Source: Carettochelys insculpta (lineage: Eukaryota; Chordata; Testudines; Carettochelyidae). Taken from it: a stretch of 64,000 nt of DNA. The stretch covers positions 317,811,501 to 317,875,500 of the forward strand of contig NC_134137.1 in the NCBI RefSeq assembly GCF_033958435.1, in the 5' to 3' direction. Below are positions 22,585 to 33,465 of this stretch, piece by piece. The notes under the pieces are model-generated. The model made no database searches and was not told the DNA's origin. It saw nothing but the letters and a program-made list of their open reading frames with translations. Numbering within the stretch: position 1 is the stretch's first letter; every line of letters begins with the position of its first letter. The position numbers and the translations under genes were made by a program.

Positions 22585-23340
22585 ATGACTCTTCTCTCGC
22601 CCAGGACAAACACCCAGTTTGGTATGTGTAATGTTTGGACCATGTGTCAAGCGGGGAAGACAGTAAAGATTGCAGTGGAAGTGAAACAGTACAAAGTTTC
22701 AGTTTTAGGCTTGTGTGAGATAAGATGGACACAATCTGGGCAGCTATGCCTGGCAACAGGTGAAACCCTCATCTTTTCAGAACATGAAGAAGTGGGTGAA
22801 CTGCACACAGAAGGTGTGGACTTTATGAAGAGGCATCTGGTACCTTAGTGGAGTAGACAGAATCATCACAGCCAGATTCTACAATAAAGTGTGAAAGGTA
22901 CTAATCGTGCAGTGTTATGCACCAACCAATGAAGCAGCTGAGGAATGTAAAATAGACTTCTGTGAGAAACTGTAAAGTGTGGTGAACCAGAAAGCAAAGA
23001 AGGATATGTTGATTTTGATTGGCAACTTCAATGGGAAAATTGGAAGCATAAATACAGGTAGAGAACAGACCATGGGAAATGAAGGCCTAGGCATCATGAA
23101 TGAAAATGGAGAGCGCTTCAGTGACATTTTGTTCTTTCAATAGATTGGTGATAGGTGATAGTGTTTTTCCACAAAAAAGGATTCATAAGGTACCTTGAGT
23201 TTCACCAGACCACCAGACAGAAAACCAGATTGGTCACATATGTATCAGTAGTTCTACATCTATGCTAGAAGAGGAGCAGATGTAGGTTCAGACCACCATT
23301 TGGTCATGGTAAAACTTAAGGCCAAGATCAAGCTCAAGAG
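22585..23340 (+). pseudogene. RTE-type AP endonuclease, inverted segment
   Basis: MCNVWTMCQAGK followed by VSVLGLCEIRWTQSGQL is the N-terminal block of apurinic-like endonucleases of RTE LINEs (usual form NVRTL...GISEVRW). YAPTNEAAEE (about 22918), LIGNFNGKIGS (about 23015) and GSDHHLVMVKLK (about 23287) are the remaining catalytic blocks: the loop with Asn/Asp, and the SDH motif. GNFNGKIG has Asn where the family has Asp (GDFNAKIG). In-frame stops and frame changes make it inactive. It is oriented opposite to the 3' half of its own element. Confidence 0.75.
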
Positions 23341-23607
23341 GTACACCACAGAACTGACCAAGCTGGGACTGAGATTCAACACAGAGCAGCTGAAGGATTT
23401 AGAGACAAGAGCCAATTTCCAAGTGGAGCCGTCCAACAAATATGCACTTCTGGCAAATCTTATCCCGAAAGGTGCTACCATGGAACAAATTTGGGATCAT
23501 ACCAAAACAGCCTGGAAAGAAACCTACAATACAACTTTGGGAAAGAGGACAAGGTGTCACAAAAAGAATGGATCACAGCAGAAACTCTGAGAAAAGTAAA
23601 GGAATGA

Positions 23608-24372
23608 ATGGACAGAAGAGCAGCAGTCAACAACAGCAAAACAGTAGCAGCCAAGGTGGAAGCTCAGAGACTGTATTCAGAAGCCAACAAAGAAGTTAAA
23701 AAGACTGTAAAATGGGACAAGAAGAGCTTTGTGGAAAACCTTGCACAACAAGCCAAACAAGCTGCAGGACAGAGAAACTTGAAAGAGCTCTATAACATCA
23801 CACGGAAGCTATCTGCGTCACGGTGTACAGTAGATCAACCAGAACAGGCTAAAGATGGGCATGTGCTAATAAACCCAAGTGATTTGCTCAGTAGATGGAA
23901 GGAACACTTGGAAGTGCTACTGAACTGCCCTGCCCACATGGAATCTCCAGAGTCACCACCTGGAAATATACCACTGCAAATTAACAGCAGCAGACCTACA
24001 AAAGAAGAAATCAGAAAAGCCATCGTCCATCTGAAAAATGGAAAAGCATCTGGTCCAGACAGCTTCCCCAGAGAAGCAATCAAGGCAGGCAGTGAGACAT
24101 CAGTCAACATGGTGTATAATCTATATGGGAAAATTTGGTACACTGAAGAGATCCTGCAAGACTGGAAATTTGGCTACCTTATCAAGAATCCAAAGAAAGG
24201 CATCCTGAAGGAATGCAAGAACTGGAGGGGCATCAAATTATTGTCTTTTCCAGGAAAAGTGTTCCATCAGATTCTCTTGGAGAGAATGAACACAGAAATC
24301 GATAGCCAGCTCAGGAAAGAACAAGCAGCCTGCAAAGCGAAAGACCCTGAGGGAGATTTAGTGGAACACTAG
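23608..24372 (+). pseudogene. RTE-type reverse transcriptase, N-terminal half
   Basis: This is an open stretch of 254 codons. It contains RPTKEEIRKAIVHLKNGKAS then GPDSFPREAIKAG, the fingers block typical of RTE reverse transcriptases. DWKFGYLIKNPKKG and NWRGIKLLSFPGKVFHQILL follow. The text ends in QLRKEQAACKAK, equivalent to the QAGFRKGRS block, after which homology stops at the inversion break. The upstream part (KEVKKTVKWDKKSFVENLA) is the linker between endonuclease and RT. The protein is incomplete without the half at 22380-21641. Confidence 0.75.
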
Positions 24373-24404
24373 TGCCCTTATCTGATCTTGATAGTAAGTT
24401 AGCA

Positions 24405-24825
24405 TCACCATTGCATCCAAAATGCTAATGGTTTAAAGGATAAATGTCTTCCCTTCATCCGTCATCCCAAAGAAATTGTCTATTAATTTCAATGGATCAT
24501 TTATTGTAAGGCTTCAGTCCTGGCTTGAAATTATTACTGACCATGGGTGGGCTGGAAAATAAAAATTCTGATTTGTGAGAAACTGAGGTTTCGAAAACTG
24601 TTTTTATTCTGCATCAGTTTCAGATGCTGCCATTTTTTGATAAAGAGCCCACCTCTCCACCTGCTCTCCTTAGAGTAGCCAATGGTTTCATGACTATTGC
24701 CTTACCATATGATGTGGGAAACCCAGGTTCACATCTTCTTCTGAATCCTTCAGCCTAGCTCTCTGCTGTGCCTGATTAAAAACAGGGAGCTGAACTTGCT
24801 TATTAGCTATTCTAGGGTGAGTCAT
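24405..24825. other. Nothing recognised
   Basis: Short AT-rich interval between the RTE LINE and the DIRS-like element; no feature supported. Confidence 0.4.
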
Positions 24826-25289
24826 TAGCTTGAAATTTCATCCTGGAGATGAGAAAGCTATCAAAACAGGAGGCTATTTACCTGCAGCTACAGGTTCTTC
24901 AAAATGTTTGATCTTTATCTGTATTCTACACATCTGTGCCATCTACCTGAGCCCAGAACTGTTTTTAGTAGTGTCTCTTGGTCCACACCTGTGTCTCCTC
25001 ATGTTTCTAACTGAAGGTAGAAGAGGAAAGGCGGTTTGATTCCCTGGAGTTTCCCTGACAGTCACATAATACAGTCTGAAGCAGAGGAGAAGAAAAGCAA
25101 GTAGTAGAATACAGGGAGGGACTCCATACGTCAAAGTCATTCCAATTTCATGCAACTAACTGCCTCTTCTTATTCGAGAGATGGTCCCTACTTGTATTTC
25201 ACACCTGGGTGATGCATGAACTGTGGTCACTTTGGAAGTGGGTGTGAGGATTCCAGTGGGACTTCAATCAGCAGGATGGCATGACCAAT

Positions 25290-26150
25290 AGCCATGACAG
25301 TTGCTGCTGCTTGTATTATAACATAGTGTGCCATGAACATATGGACAGAGTTCGATGTCACTGACCAACACATGCCCATGCCATGAAATAAAGCCAAGGA
25401 GACAATCTGAAGCTATGTAGGATGTGTGGTGACCATGCCAGGAAGAGATAGGTTGGAATGTTTGTAGCTTTTAAAGATGCACCCAAAAGCCATTTGGAGA
25501 TCCATTGGGATGAGAGGGCTTGTCCTTGGACCATTTGATGATGGCCATGAAAAAGGTAATGGATTCCTGAATTGAGTGAGTCCTGTGGAGGTAGAACATT
25601 AGTGTGTGATGAGCATCAAGGGAGTGCAGGGCACTGTCAGTGAGAAGATATGTGGCTTCAGGCAGAATACAAGTAAGTGGCTGGATGGACTAAGGTGGAA
25701 CTTTGACACCACTTTAGGAAGGAATTTGGGATGCATCAATAAGGACAGTTTCCCTTACAACCTATTTGGGTGGGGAGGCAGGGTGTCTGCCATCATGGCT
25801 GAAAGTTCACTGACTTGTCTGTCTGAGGAAATGGCCATCAAAATATTAGTTTAATTGACAGGTGGGAGAGGCAACATATTTTCATGGGTTCACCATGTGG
25901 TTTCTTTTTTGTAAAGAGAATAAGACTGAAGTCCAATATTGGTGGGAAGGTGCTGAGTAATCCTTTCATGAAGCAACCCGTAGGAGGGTACATAGATACA
26001 GATATACCATCCAAGGATGACAGAAAAGTGCTAAGTGATGCCAAATGCACACAAATGGAATTGAGAGCCAGACACGAGCTTTTGAGGGTGAGCAGTTCGT
26101 GAAAGACAATGAGAATGGTCATCATGCTCAGTGACTGTCCCATACTAGAA
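25290..26150 (-). pseudogene. Tyrosine-recombinase-like region of the DIRS-like element
   Basis: SICVHLASLSTFLSSLDG (about 26060-26005) resembles the SIRVHLAAISAFH helix block before the catalytic domain. SDRQVSELSAMMAD (about 25835-25795) lies where the catalytic-Arg motif TSARRVGELQAL is expected. MCWSVTSNSVHMFMAHYVI (about 25380-25325) resembles the C-terminal WSSVHTFMKHY block that ends with the catalytic Tyr. Stops separate the blocks. This is the weakest part of the element assignment. Confidence 0.45.
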
Positions 26151-26579
26151 ACATCTCTGTTAAGCTTGGTAGCAGGCTGTGATGGATCCCCTCATGCTCT
26201 GGATGATGATTTGCTGAACTGAGGTGGTGTGTACATAGTCAATTCTCAACACCCATCCAAATGCAGGCTGTGAGGTAAAGACTGTCCAGATTGGGTTGGC
26301 AGAATATTCCTGATCTTGAGTGAGGAGATCTGGGAGTGTGCAGAGGAGGAGGAATGGTGGCTGCTTGCAGACTCTGAGGAGACCTATGAGTCAGAAATCC
26401 TGGGTCCAGAAAGGCACTATAACGATGCTGACCCTGTCCTAGTGCATCTTGCGTGGCACTTGTGAAAAGAGGAAAATGTGGAGGAAGGCATAGTGGAAGT
26501 CACCCATACATGGGAGGAGACCCATTGCCTGGAGTAATAGATGGAGAGCTTTTGATTGCCTTGAGTGGCAAAGGCTACA

Positions 26580-27290
26580 GGGTGTCCAGCTTTGCAATGA
26601 GGTTGTTGAGTGTGGTACCATGCAGCTCGCACTTGAGATCAAGGTAGAGAGTTCTTCTGAGGGTGAGAATGAGGGAATTCAGGGTTTCTTGAAGCATCAC
26701 CTGGTTCCAGGTACACCTGTACCACAGCCTGACCAATTTGTGGTGTGTGTTGGGTGGGTGGGAGGGGGTTGGTGCCACCTCACCATACTTATTGATGTAC
26801 TCTGCTCCTGAAATATTATGGGAGAGGAGCTGACTATCAAGGGACTGTATGAACAGAAGTAAGGCCTTGCACGCAAGGCAGACTGCCTGAAGTACTAGTG
26901 TGTTTATGTGCAGTCTGGTGTCCTGCAACTTCCAAGTTGCCCAAGGTGCCCCCCATTCCAAATTGCCCAAGTTGCCCCCCATTCCATGAGGGAGGTGATT
27001 TGTGAAGGGAGTGCCAATCATGATGCTGGAGGGATTGGACCACCTTGTGAGAGAGATAGCACACTCATTGGGATCATGACTCTGGAGTTAATATGGTCAC
27101 TGTTGAGTTTGTAGATGGAGAAAAGCCAGCCTTGTATACAGCACATCTGGAGCTGTGTGTGCAACATTGTGTAAGTGCAGGCTTCCATGAATCCAAGGAA
27201 GCAGAGAAATGAGTGGACCATGGTGTGCAGTTTGTGATGCAGACTCATGATGAAAGTAGGCCTCGCTATGAAGAGGTCTGATGGAAACAA
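26580..27290 (-). pseudogene. RNase H-like region of the DIRS-like element
   Basis: HTQLQMCCIQGWLFSIYKLNS at 27190-27125 is a block that follows RT in reptile DIRS-like elements (usual form HARLHMRCLQAWL); SDHINSRVMIP continues it. EWGAPWATWKLQDTRLHINT, then LVLQAVCLACKALLLF, corresponds to the RNase H motif GWGAHL...LHINVLELLAI. The region lies directly after the solo LTR in the element's reading direction. Confidence 0.5.
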
Positions 27291-27381
27291 GACCTAGGTC
27301 TTAAGATGCATCCCAATTACATTTATTGTCTGTGTAGGTGTCTCTGCCTTGGCCTTGTTTCACACAGATACTCAGAGATAC

Positions 27382-27986
27382 TGTTACAGACTGCTGTCTG
27401 GGGGCTCTAGGATCCTGCAAGAGGGCAGGTATACTGGCTGGTGGGGGAATGCCTTCTTGTTTCCCAATTAAGGCGGACAGCCGGGAGCCTCATTAACTAC
27501 TTGCGACAGCTGGGGCCCGGCACACCCTATAAAAGGTTTCCCCCAGCTGGTTGCAGGGGGGAAGAGTTTGGAAGGCGCACTGAGGAGCAAAGAGCACAGA
27601 ACAAGGAGCAAGAGGTACCACATGGAAGTGGTGGGTGAAGTGGCCCAGGGTTAGGTTGCCACATTGGGGCAGGGCGTCAGCCCCGCCAGTAGCCTCCCAA
27701 CCCTGTAGGGACCCTGGACCGGAGTCCAGGGTAGAGGGTGGGTCTGGACTCCCCCCCGTCCCCCCCCAGAGGGCAAAACTGCCAGTGCAGGAACAGGCCT
27801 GCAAGGGGTTTGGTGTTATCTGCCCCACTGGGACTTGCCTGTGATAAGGATGGCTCACTAAGTAGAGGTTTCTGCCTCAGGAAAGTACTGAGCAGATATG
27901 GGGTTCTCCATGAGTCTCTGAGGCACACCAAAGAAACCGCCAGGAAGCACAGGAACCCACAGGGGTCAACAAGGGACCTTGTCACA
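27382..27986 (+). mobile_element. Solo LTR inserted in the DIRS-like element
   Basis: The 605-bp block begins TGTTAC and ends GTCACA, a TG...CA pair with a short inverted repeat. It is flanked by the 4-bp direct repeat ATAC (27378-27381 and 27987-27990). A TATAAAA box lies at 27528-27534, about 147 bp from the left end, and fixes the orientation as +. The GC-rich composition contrasts with the flanks. There is no internal retroviral or gypsy coding sequence, so it is a solo LTR left by recombination between two LTRs. Gypsy-type and endogenous-retrovirus origin cannot be told apart here. Confidence 0.7.
27528..27534 (+). promoter_or_regulatory. TATA box of the solo LTR
   Basis: The heptamer TATAAAA in the context CACACCCTATAAAAGG sits in the first third of the LTR, in the usual place for an LTR promoter. 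Activity is not implied. Confidence 0.55.
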
Positions 27987-28019
27987 ATACTAAGAGACCA
28001 CAAAGTCAGTGGATTGTGG

Positions 28020-28334
28020 ACAACAACTCATATTGAGATAGCACCACAAGGAGTAAGGCATAGGTGTAGGGGAATACCAAGTAGCTGAGGCATTGTTACT
28101 ATTGCAAATATTTTATGAACCGTCTTGTTACTATTGATATGCCATATAGGAGAGCTGGAAATTAGAAATGTTAATGCCCCCCAAGAAATGGAAGATCTTG
28201 TGGTGCAGTGGGTGGATGTTCACAGGGAAGTAATCATCTTTCATACTGAGAGACATGAACCAGGCTCCCCAGCTTAGGGAGGTGATAACTGGTGCCAGTA
28301 TCACACTGTGGAATTTGGACCTTCTGACGAACAC
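28020..28334 (-). pseudogene. DIRS-like reverse transcriptase, fragment
   Basis: KFHSVILAPVITSLSWGAWF then MSLSMKDDYFPVNIHPLHHK matches the DIRS-type RT blocks KFHMVTLASI...GDWF and LDLKDAYFHVNIHP, which contain the first catalytic Asp. It continues in a shifted frame as KTVHKIFAIVTMPQLLGIP, then LHLCLTP, where family members have YPYLDD; the catalytic aspartates of the second box are gone. The solo LTR begins just beyond it. Confidence 0.6.
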
Positions 28335-28959
28335 ATTCAGTAACTAAAGAGCTCTAATGGGGCATGGGTCTTCACCCTTTTTGGGATAAGGAAATCAGAT
28401 TAGTAGAATGCTTTCCCACTGCACTGAGGCAGGATGGCTCTATCACCCCCTTGAGAAATGGTGTCAGTTTATTGTTGAAAGAGGGGCCACAGGGCAGAGC
28501 GGTTAGTTTGGGAAGTGAGGGGTGGAAAGATGAACTCATGGTGTAGTAATGGAAGATGATCTCCAGTATCCAAATGGCTGTGGTGATATTGCGCCAGTTG
28601 TGGGAAAATGGGACAAGACAGCTCCTAAAGATGACATGACATGCCACAGGTGGCATGGTGGCTGTTGTAGGTTTCAACATATGCATCAAAATTATCCTGT
28701 GGCTGGTGGCTGGGAGAGGGCTGAGGAGGTGATTGCATCAGAGTCAAAGAAAGTAGGTCTTTGAGTCTGTTTTCTTTTCCTGGAGGCTCTGGTTGGTGCT
28801 TACAGTAAGCAGGGTAATGTGTGGCTGTGGGCAGAGGTCTGTTTATTCTGCCTGCAGCTAGAGGCCAGAGTATATATATATACCAAGGAAACATAGTGAT
28901 ATCTGGCATCTTTAAGAGACTGATCGGATTCATCTATCTAGTCACTGAAGAGTTTTCTC

Positions 28960-30330
28960 TCATCAAAAGTGAGGTCCTTGATCATATTCTGGACTTTCCC
29001 AGGAAAGCCAGAAGATTATAGCCATGAGTGCCTGCACGTAACTATCTTAGTGGTAAAAGATTGAGAGGACATGTTGGCTGCATCCACCTCTGCCTCAAGG
29101 GCACCTAGGCGACCAGTTTCCCTTCACCTACCGCAAAGTATCATCTCTCCACCCACTAAGGATGGCCTAATTGATATGGAGGGCCACTCTGGATAGCCTT
29201 TAGGTTGGAGGATGTTCAGCAGCTGATGTTGTAGGTCCTGAACATCCTCCAGTGGGATTCCCATGTCTGCAGCCACCTTCTGAAGCAAATCCTGATATTA
29301 CTGGTGATCTTCGGGTGGAAATAGTGGGAGGAGGATCTGTGTCTTATCCAGCCAGAACAGGCGTAGTAGGTGGTACTGATTTGATGTCACCCTCTTCTTC
29401 ATACACTGATAACTCTGGTAGGTATAGAGAGGCTGTCTGGTAGGATGCCTGAGATGGTGCATGGCATCTGTGGCATGGACCCAGGATCCACGGTATGGCC
29501 AGAAGGAGTGGACTATCAGATGATGTGCACCTTACAGGAAGTGGTACCAAGGTTCTTTTGCTGCTCCATCAGCCAGAGGATAGGGCAATGTAGATCATAT
29601 GTCTGGGCTACAACGTGGTGGGGTGGTTCCACCTCAGAGAACTCCTTGGAGCTGGAGAATAATTCCAGCAATGGCACGACTGTTGGTGCCAAAAGGCTGA
29701 AGTTTGATGACAGAGGAATGACCTTATCTAGTAGCAGCAGCAGGGGTTCACTCTCTGGCATAGGGAAGTTCTGGGTGAGTAGGGGGCCTGAGAAAATATA
29801 CAACTGTAGGTAGGACGGTTTAACTCCTCCATGATAAAGAATGTGTCCATTTGTCCCAGGGTTCATGAAGCACCCAAGAAAATGCAGGCAGGATCTGGAG
29901 TGCTGTCTGTGTGGCCAGCCTGTTTTGCACACACATGGGTACTGGTGGAGCAGGTGGTGCTGCATGAACCAGAGAGTGTTCTGGAATTTTGGATGATGAT
30001 ATGATTGTCCATAGGGCTTCCTTCTATTTGCACTTAGCCTTGCCCTCCATCCAAAGCACCTACAGTGCCTGTCCTGCCAGGTTTATATGTTTCATCCAAA
30101 TGGTATGGAGGAAATGCAATGCTTTCTAACAGTCATCTGAAGAGACCTGTTCTTGTGGCCATGAGGATGTTTTTTGCTCTTAGATTGGCTCTTGTCCTTG
30201 GCCCTTGGCACCACTGGTTCTGAGGTATGTGAGATACTGGAGAGCCATTGGTAGCGACAGCTAAATGGTGGGTCTTCTGGGCCAACATCCAAGTTAGCCC
30301 ATAAAGTATTGGGGGAAGTGGAGTTTATGG
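28960..30330 (-). pseudogene. Gag-like region of the DIRS-like element
   Basis: A Lys/Ser-rich segment (PRAKDKSQSKSKKHPHGHKN, about 30220-30160) is followed by Pro/Ser/Leu-rich text (29900-29620). A helical block DLLQKVAADMGIPLEDVQ starts at about 29298. Such a basic, then low-complexity, then LLxxVAxxxGIPLEEV order is seen in gag-like ORF1 proteins of reptile DIRS-like elements. Several stops are present. Confidence 0.45.
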
Positions 30331-30869
30331 GCTTCTTTGATCCTTAATGGGAAGCACTCACAGGTGGCACCACATGCAGCAATATATGTCAAGCAGTAAA
30401 GGCATCACAGGTGCTCGTGGCTAATGGAGAAGGGATATAGGCAGGAGACGGCTTTTGAAGTCGGGTGCCTGGGATGATGTGAGTATGCGGTCTCCAAACG
30501 GGGAAAGAGAACTACTGAGCTAGCTACACTATGCAAACTTAACATACCTAACTGTAAAACTATATACAGCATATGTACAAATAAGAATAACTCTCCCAGC
30601 AGCCCAAGAGCATGAAGGAACATGATGTTCCAACATAGACGCTGTGTTGGAAAGAGGGAATTGGAGGAGCGTCAGTGGGAAGCGGGAGAAGACCCACTAT
30701 CCACGTGCAGGTCAATGGACATTGCTAGGAAACATTTCCAGAGTCAGGTGCATGGTGCGCACATGCAGATGTGTGGAATACACACAGGGACCATCGCACA
30801 GTGAAGAACATATGTTCCAATGGAAAGCTTCAGTTTGGCAAATCAGCCAAATTGTGTGATGGAAAATAA

Positions 30870-31769
30870 AATGTTTCTGATCGTGTCTATTAACTCATTG
30901 TATAAATTTCAACACAAGAGTGCTGTTCAAAAACAGATGGACCACGAATGGTAGCAGTTGAAATGAAAGAATGAGAGGAAACTGCCCTGCCCAGTTTGCA
31001 AAGGGCTCCTGAAAGCAATGCTCATCGGGACTAGCTGCATGAATCCAGTTTCTTACGCCAGCTTCTGGGTTCCTGCTGCTCAAGAAGCACTAAGGAGGCC
31101 AAGAAAACTATTTCCCAGCAAATCAATAAAAGCTGTTTACATCTGGTGTTAAGTTCCAACCAGCAGAATAAAAAAATTCTATGAAGGAATGCCCTGCTGG
31201 AGGTTGGTTATATGAACACTGATTAAAACCTGAATTCAAAAAGCAATTAGTGTGCACAAAACTACTTTCTTATGTGAGGCTCAGTTTCTGACAGATTCTA
31301 GTTGAATGTTATTTTTCATAATCCTGTCTGCATTCGATGAGTGATTGTAAATGGAAGATGATATATGGTATAAATTTTAACTACTGAAGAGATGCAAATT
31401 TTCCACAATTAGCGCTAATATCAGTTTACGTTGCAAACACCTTTTAAAATTTATTTTATTTTGGATATTGGCCGAAGTAAATTACCATCTTTTACAAAAT
31501 GAAACAATAATTTCATATATTTAAAGAAGGATAAAGAAGGATGTTGTAAAGGAAAGTAGAAACTCTGAATAAAGAAATCTGGAATAACAAGAATGTTGAT
31601 GAGAAAGCTAATCTTTTGCTTGTGGGATTTTATTTTATTGAAAAATGATTGTTAGGATTACTGTGGCAATCTTTATAGGCTTCCATGGACATTTTGGTAT
31701 GGGGAAAGAATGTATCAGTAAAGAACAAGATTGCTAATGGATTCTTTTGTTTTGTCTAATTGCCCACCA
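30870..31769. other. Nothing recognised
   Basis: AT-rich DNA with no transposon ends or coding motif that I can support. Confidence 0.4.
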
Positions 31770-32488
31770 CAGTGGCCCTCAATCTTTCCAGATAACTACA
31801 CACATTTCAGGAGTCTGATTTGTCTTTGGTACCACTTCACTTAAAACTACTTTCTTACAACATCAGATATAAAAATACAGGTTGAACCTCTCTCCTGCAC
31901 TATCTTTGGAACCAGACCAGTGCTGGGCAAGAGAATTTGCAAGCACACTGGAGGTCAATATTGTCTAGAGGCATTACCAATGCTTTCACTTTTTCCTGAG
32001 CTCTTAGAAGGCATTTAAGAGTAAATCACACATAAATAACAGCACAGAACACTGAGAGCCAGGACTGGTGGATGTAAATATACTTCATGGGACCATGGAA
32101 AATTTGGCCACACCCATTAAAGTAGTCCCTGTCTAACTCAAATTATTCCATATTATTGATGTTGCCAGACGAGACACTACAGGACTAGACAGGTTCAACC
32201 TGTACAAAAGTGTCACATCACATTATAACTGAAAAGCGTACTCAATTTTTACCATATAATTATAAAATAAATCAATTGGAATATAAATGATGTGTTTACA
32301 TTTCCATGTTTAGTATAGAGAGCAGTACAAACAAGTCATTGTATAAAATTTTAGTTAGTACTAAGTTTAGTAGTGCTTGTTATGTAGTCTGTTGTAAAAC
32401 TAGACAAATATCTAGTTAATCTGATGTGCCCCCTGGAAAACCTCTGCATACCCTCAGTAGTATGAGTACCACTGGTTGAGAGTTACTG
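31770..32488. mobile_element. hAT-type MITE, split by a TA-target MITE
   Basis: The left end CAGTGGCCCTCAATCTTTCC and the right end GGTTGAGAGTTACTG are inverted, as in hAT/Charlie-type elements. The flanking 8 bp (31762-31769 GCCCACCA, 32489-32496 GCCTAAAA) agree at 5 of 8 positions, fitting an aged 8-bp duplication. The interior is AT-rich (ACCATATAATTATAAAATAA near 32251) and non-coding. The element is interrupted at 31878-32202. Confidence 0.7.
31878..32202. mobile_element. Tc1/mariner-like MITE at a TA target, nested
   Basis: The ends CAGGTTGAACCTCTCTCCTG and AGACAGGTTCAACCTG form an inverted pair flanked by TA on both sides (31876-31877 and 32203-32204). Removing the element and one TA rejoins the hAT host as AAAAATACAAAAGTG. 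A relative with the same ends lies at 44125-44650. A TA duplication implies the Tc1/mariner (perhaps pogo-like) superfamily; that step is inference. Confidence 0.75.
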
Positions 32489-32989
32489 GCCTAAAAAATC
32501 TATTTGTCGGCTTTGGAGAACCTCTGAAGTCTTAAATTGTTCTATAATACTTTGTGTTATAGTTGCTACTAGCAAGGCAAATGCGCCTCAAAATATTTTG
32601 CAGTAATTATTAGAACTGAAAATCTCTGCATTTTATCACTTACCCTCTTCTCAGTTCAACTTGCTGTGAATATTTGATATTGTAATAAGGGTGGCCTGAA
32701 AGATGTATCCCACTTGTAAGCTCAACTTGGAAAAGCAGGTAAAGTTCATGCAATGTCACAGTAACATATGAACTCTAATGCATCCAAACAAATTGACTTT
32801 GTCGTATAAGTGGAGGACTGCATTAAGGTGGTAAACAAGAGCAGGATGGGACTGGAAATCAATGGACTAAAGTTTGGGTCATTGTAACCATAGCCTGTAG
32901 TTCCATGTAGGAAAATATGATACAGCCAAGAGTGACCTTTATGAGATCACTGCGGATTATGTAACCATAGGAAGAAAGATCAAGGAATA

Positions 32990-33236
32990 TGGAGCACAAG
33001 TGGCGCTCTCGTCCATCCTCCCTGTCAAAGAAAGGGATCCAGGTAGGGATCGTCGAATGGCCAAGGTGAAGATGTGGTTGCATAGGTGGTATAGCAGAAA
33101 AGGTTTTGGTTTCTTTGACCAGGGGTTTCTGTGTCAGGAACAAGGATTGCTGGTAAGAGATGGGATCCACCTAACGAAGAGAGGAAAGAGCATCTTTTCA
33201 GGCAGGCTTGCAAACCTAGCAAAGAGGACTTTAAAC
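32990..33236 (+). pseudogene. CR1 ORF1, C-terminal (esterase-like) fragment
   Basis: MALSSILPVKERDPGRDRRM, FGFFDQGFLCQEQGLLVRDG and IHLTKRGKSIFSGRLANL match the C-terminal SGNH-hydrolase-like part of CR1 ORF1, where the DGxHLTxxG block carries the catalytic His/Asp pair. The N-terminal part is missing or lies in degraded DNA before 32930. Confidence 0.65.
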
Positions 33237-33465
33237 TAGGTTTGTGTGGGACAGTGACACAAGCCCTGAGGTAAGTGGAGAAGGAGTAGGGTAAAACAGA
33301 GTAGGATTCCTGGGTGAAGAGGAGAAAGTGAGCCCATCAGCCGCTTCTCTAAGGTGCTTGTACACAAATGTAAGAAGCCAAGGAAACAAACAGGAGGAAC
33401 TAGAAGCCCTGCAACAGTCTAAGAAGTAAGAAGTGGTTAGAATAATGGAGATGCGGTGAGATGAT

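Larger units (their letters stand above)
21238..24390 (-). mobile_element. RTE-type LINE with 5' inversion
   Basis: The 3' half of the element lies on the minus strand (about 22380 down to 21241), ending in a (TAG)n-like tail seen on + as ACTACTACTACTACTT at 21240-21255. The 5' half (5' flank, endonuclease, first half of RT) lies on the plus strand at about 22380-24350. The outer break of the plus part, RT text QLRKEQAACKAK, is the point where the minus part resumes in the element (text around DQ, then the FIDFERSFDTIDRDT block). This arrangement is what twin-primed LINE insertion produces. AAGTTAG occurs at both outer edges (21228-21234 and 24396-24402) and could be the target duplication. 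Confidence 0.75.
24830..30520 (-). mobile_element. DIRS-like tyrosine-recombinase retrotransposon, degraded
   Basis: The minus strand shows, from high to low coordinate, a gag-like region (30330-29230), an RT region (28330-28020), an RNase H-like region (27290-26580) and a region resembling a tyrosine recombinase (26150-25290). RT, RNase H and recombinase in that order without an integrase is the DIRS layout. A 605-bp solo LTR interrupts the RT. The 5' untranslated part may extend to about 30860. No terminal repeats were found, and frames are broken throughout. The class is inferred from motif order and could be refined by profile search. Confidence 0.55.

Noticed and set aside
22915..23481. 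Minus-strand frames opposite the RTE endonuclease
   Set aside because: They are hydrophobic shadows of the plus-strand endonuclease blocks (YAPTN, GNFNGKIG, SDHH).
27441..27638. Host promoter with TATA box and downstream gene at 27.5 kb
   Set aside because: The TATA box lies inside a 605-bp block with LTR ends and a 4-bp duplication, so it belongs to the solo LTR.
28820..28885. Possible tRNA or short structured RNA near the TATATATATA run
   Set aside because: No cloverleaf or conserved A/B boxes can be drawn; it is a short AT repeat inside the DIRS-like element.
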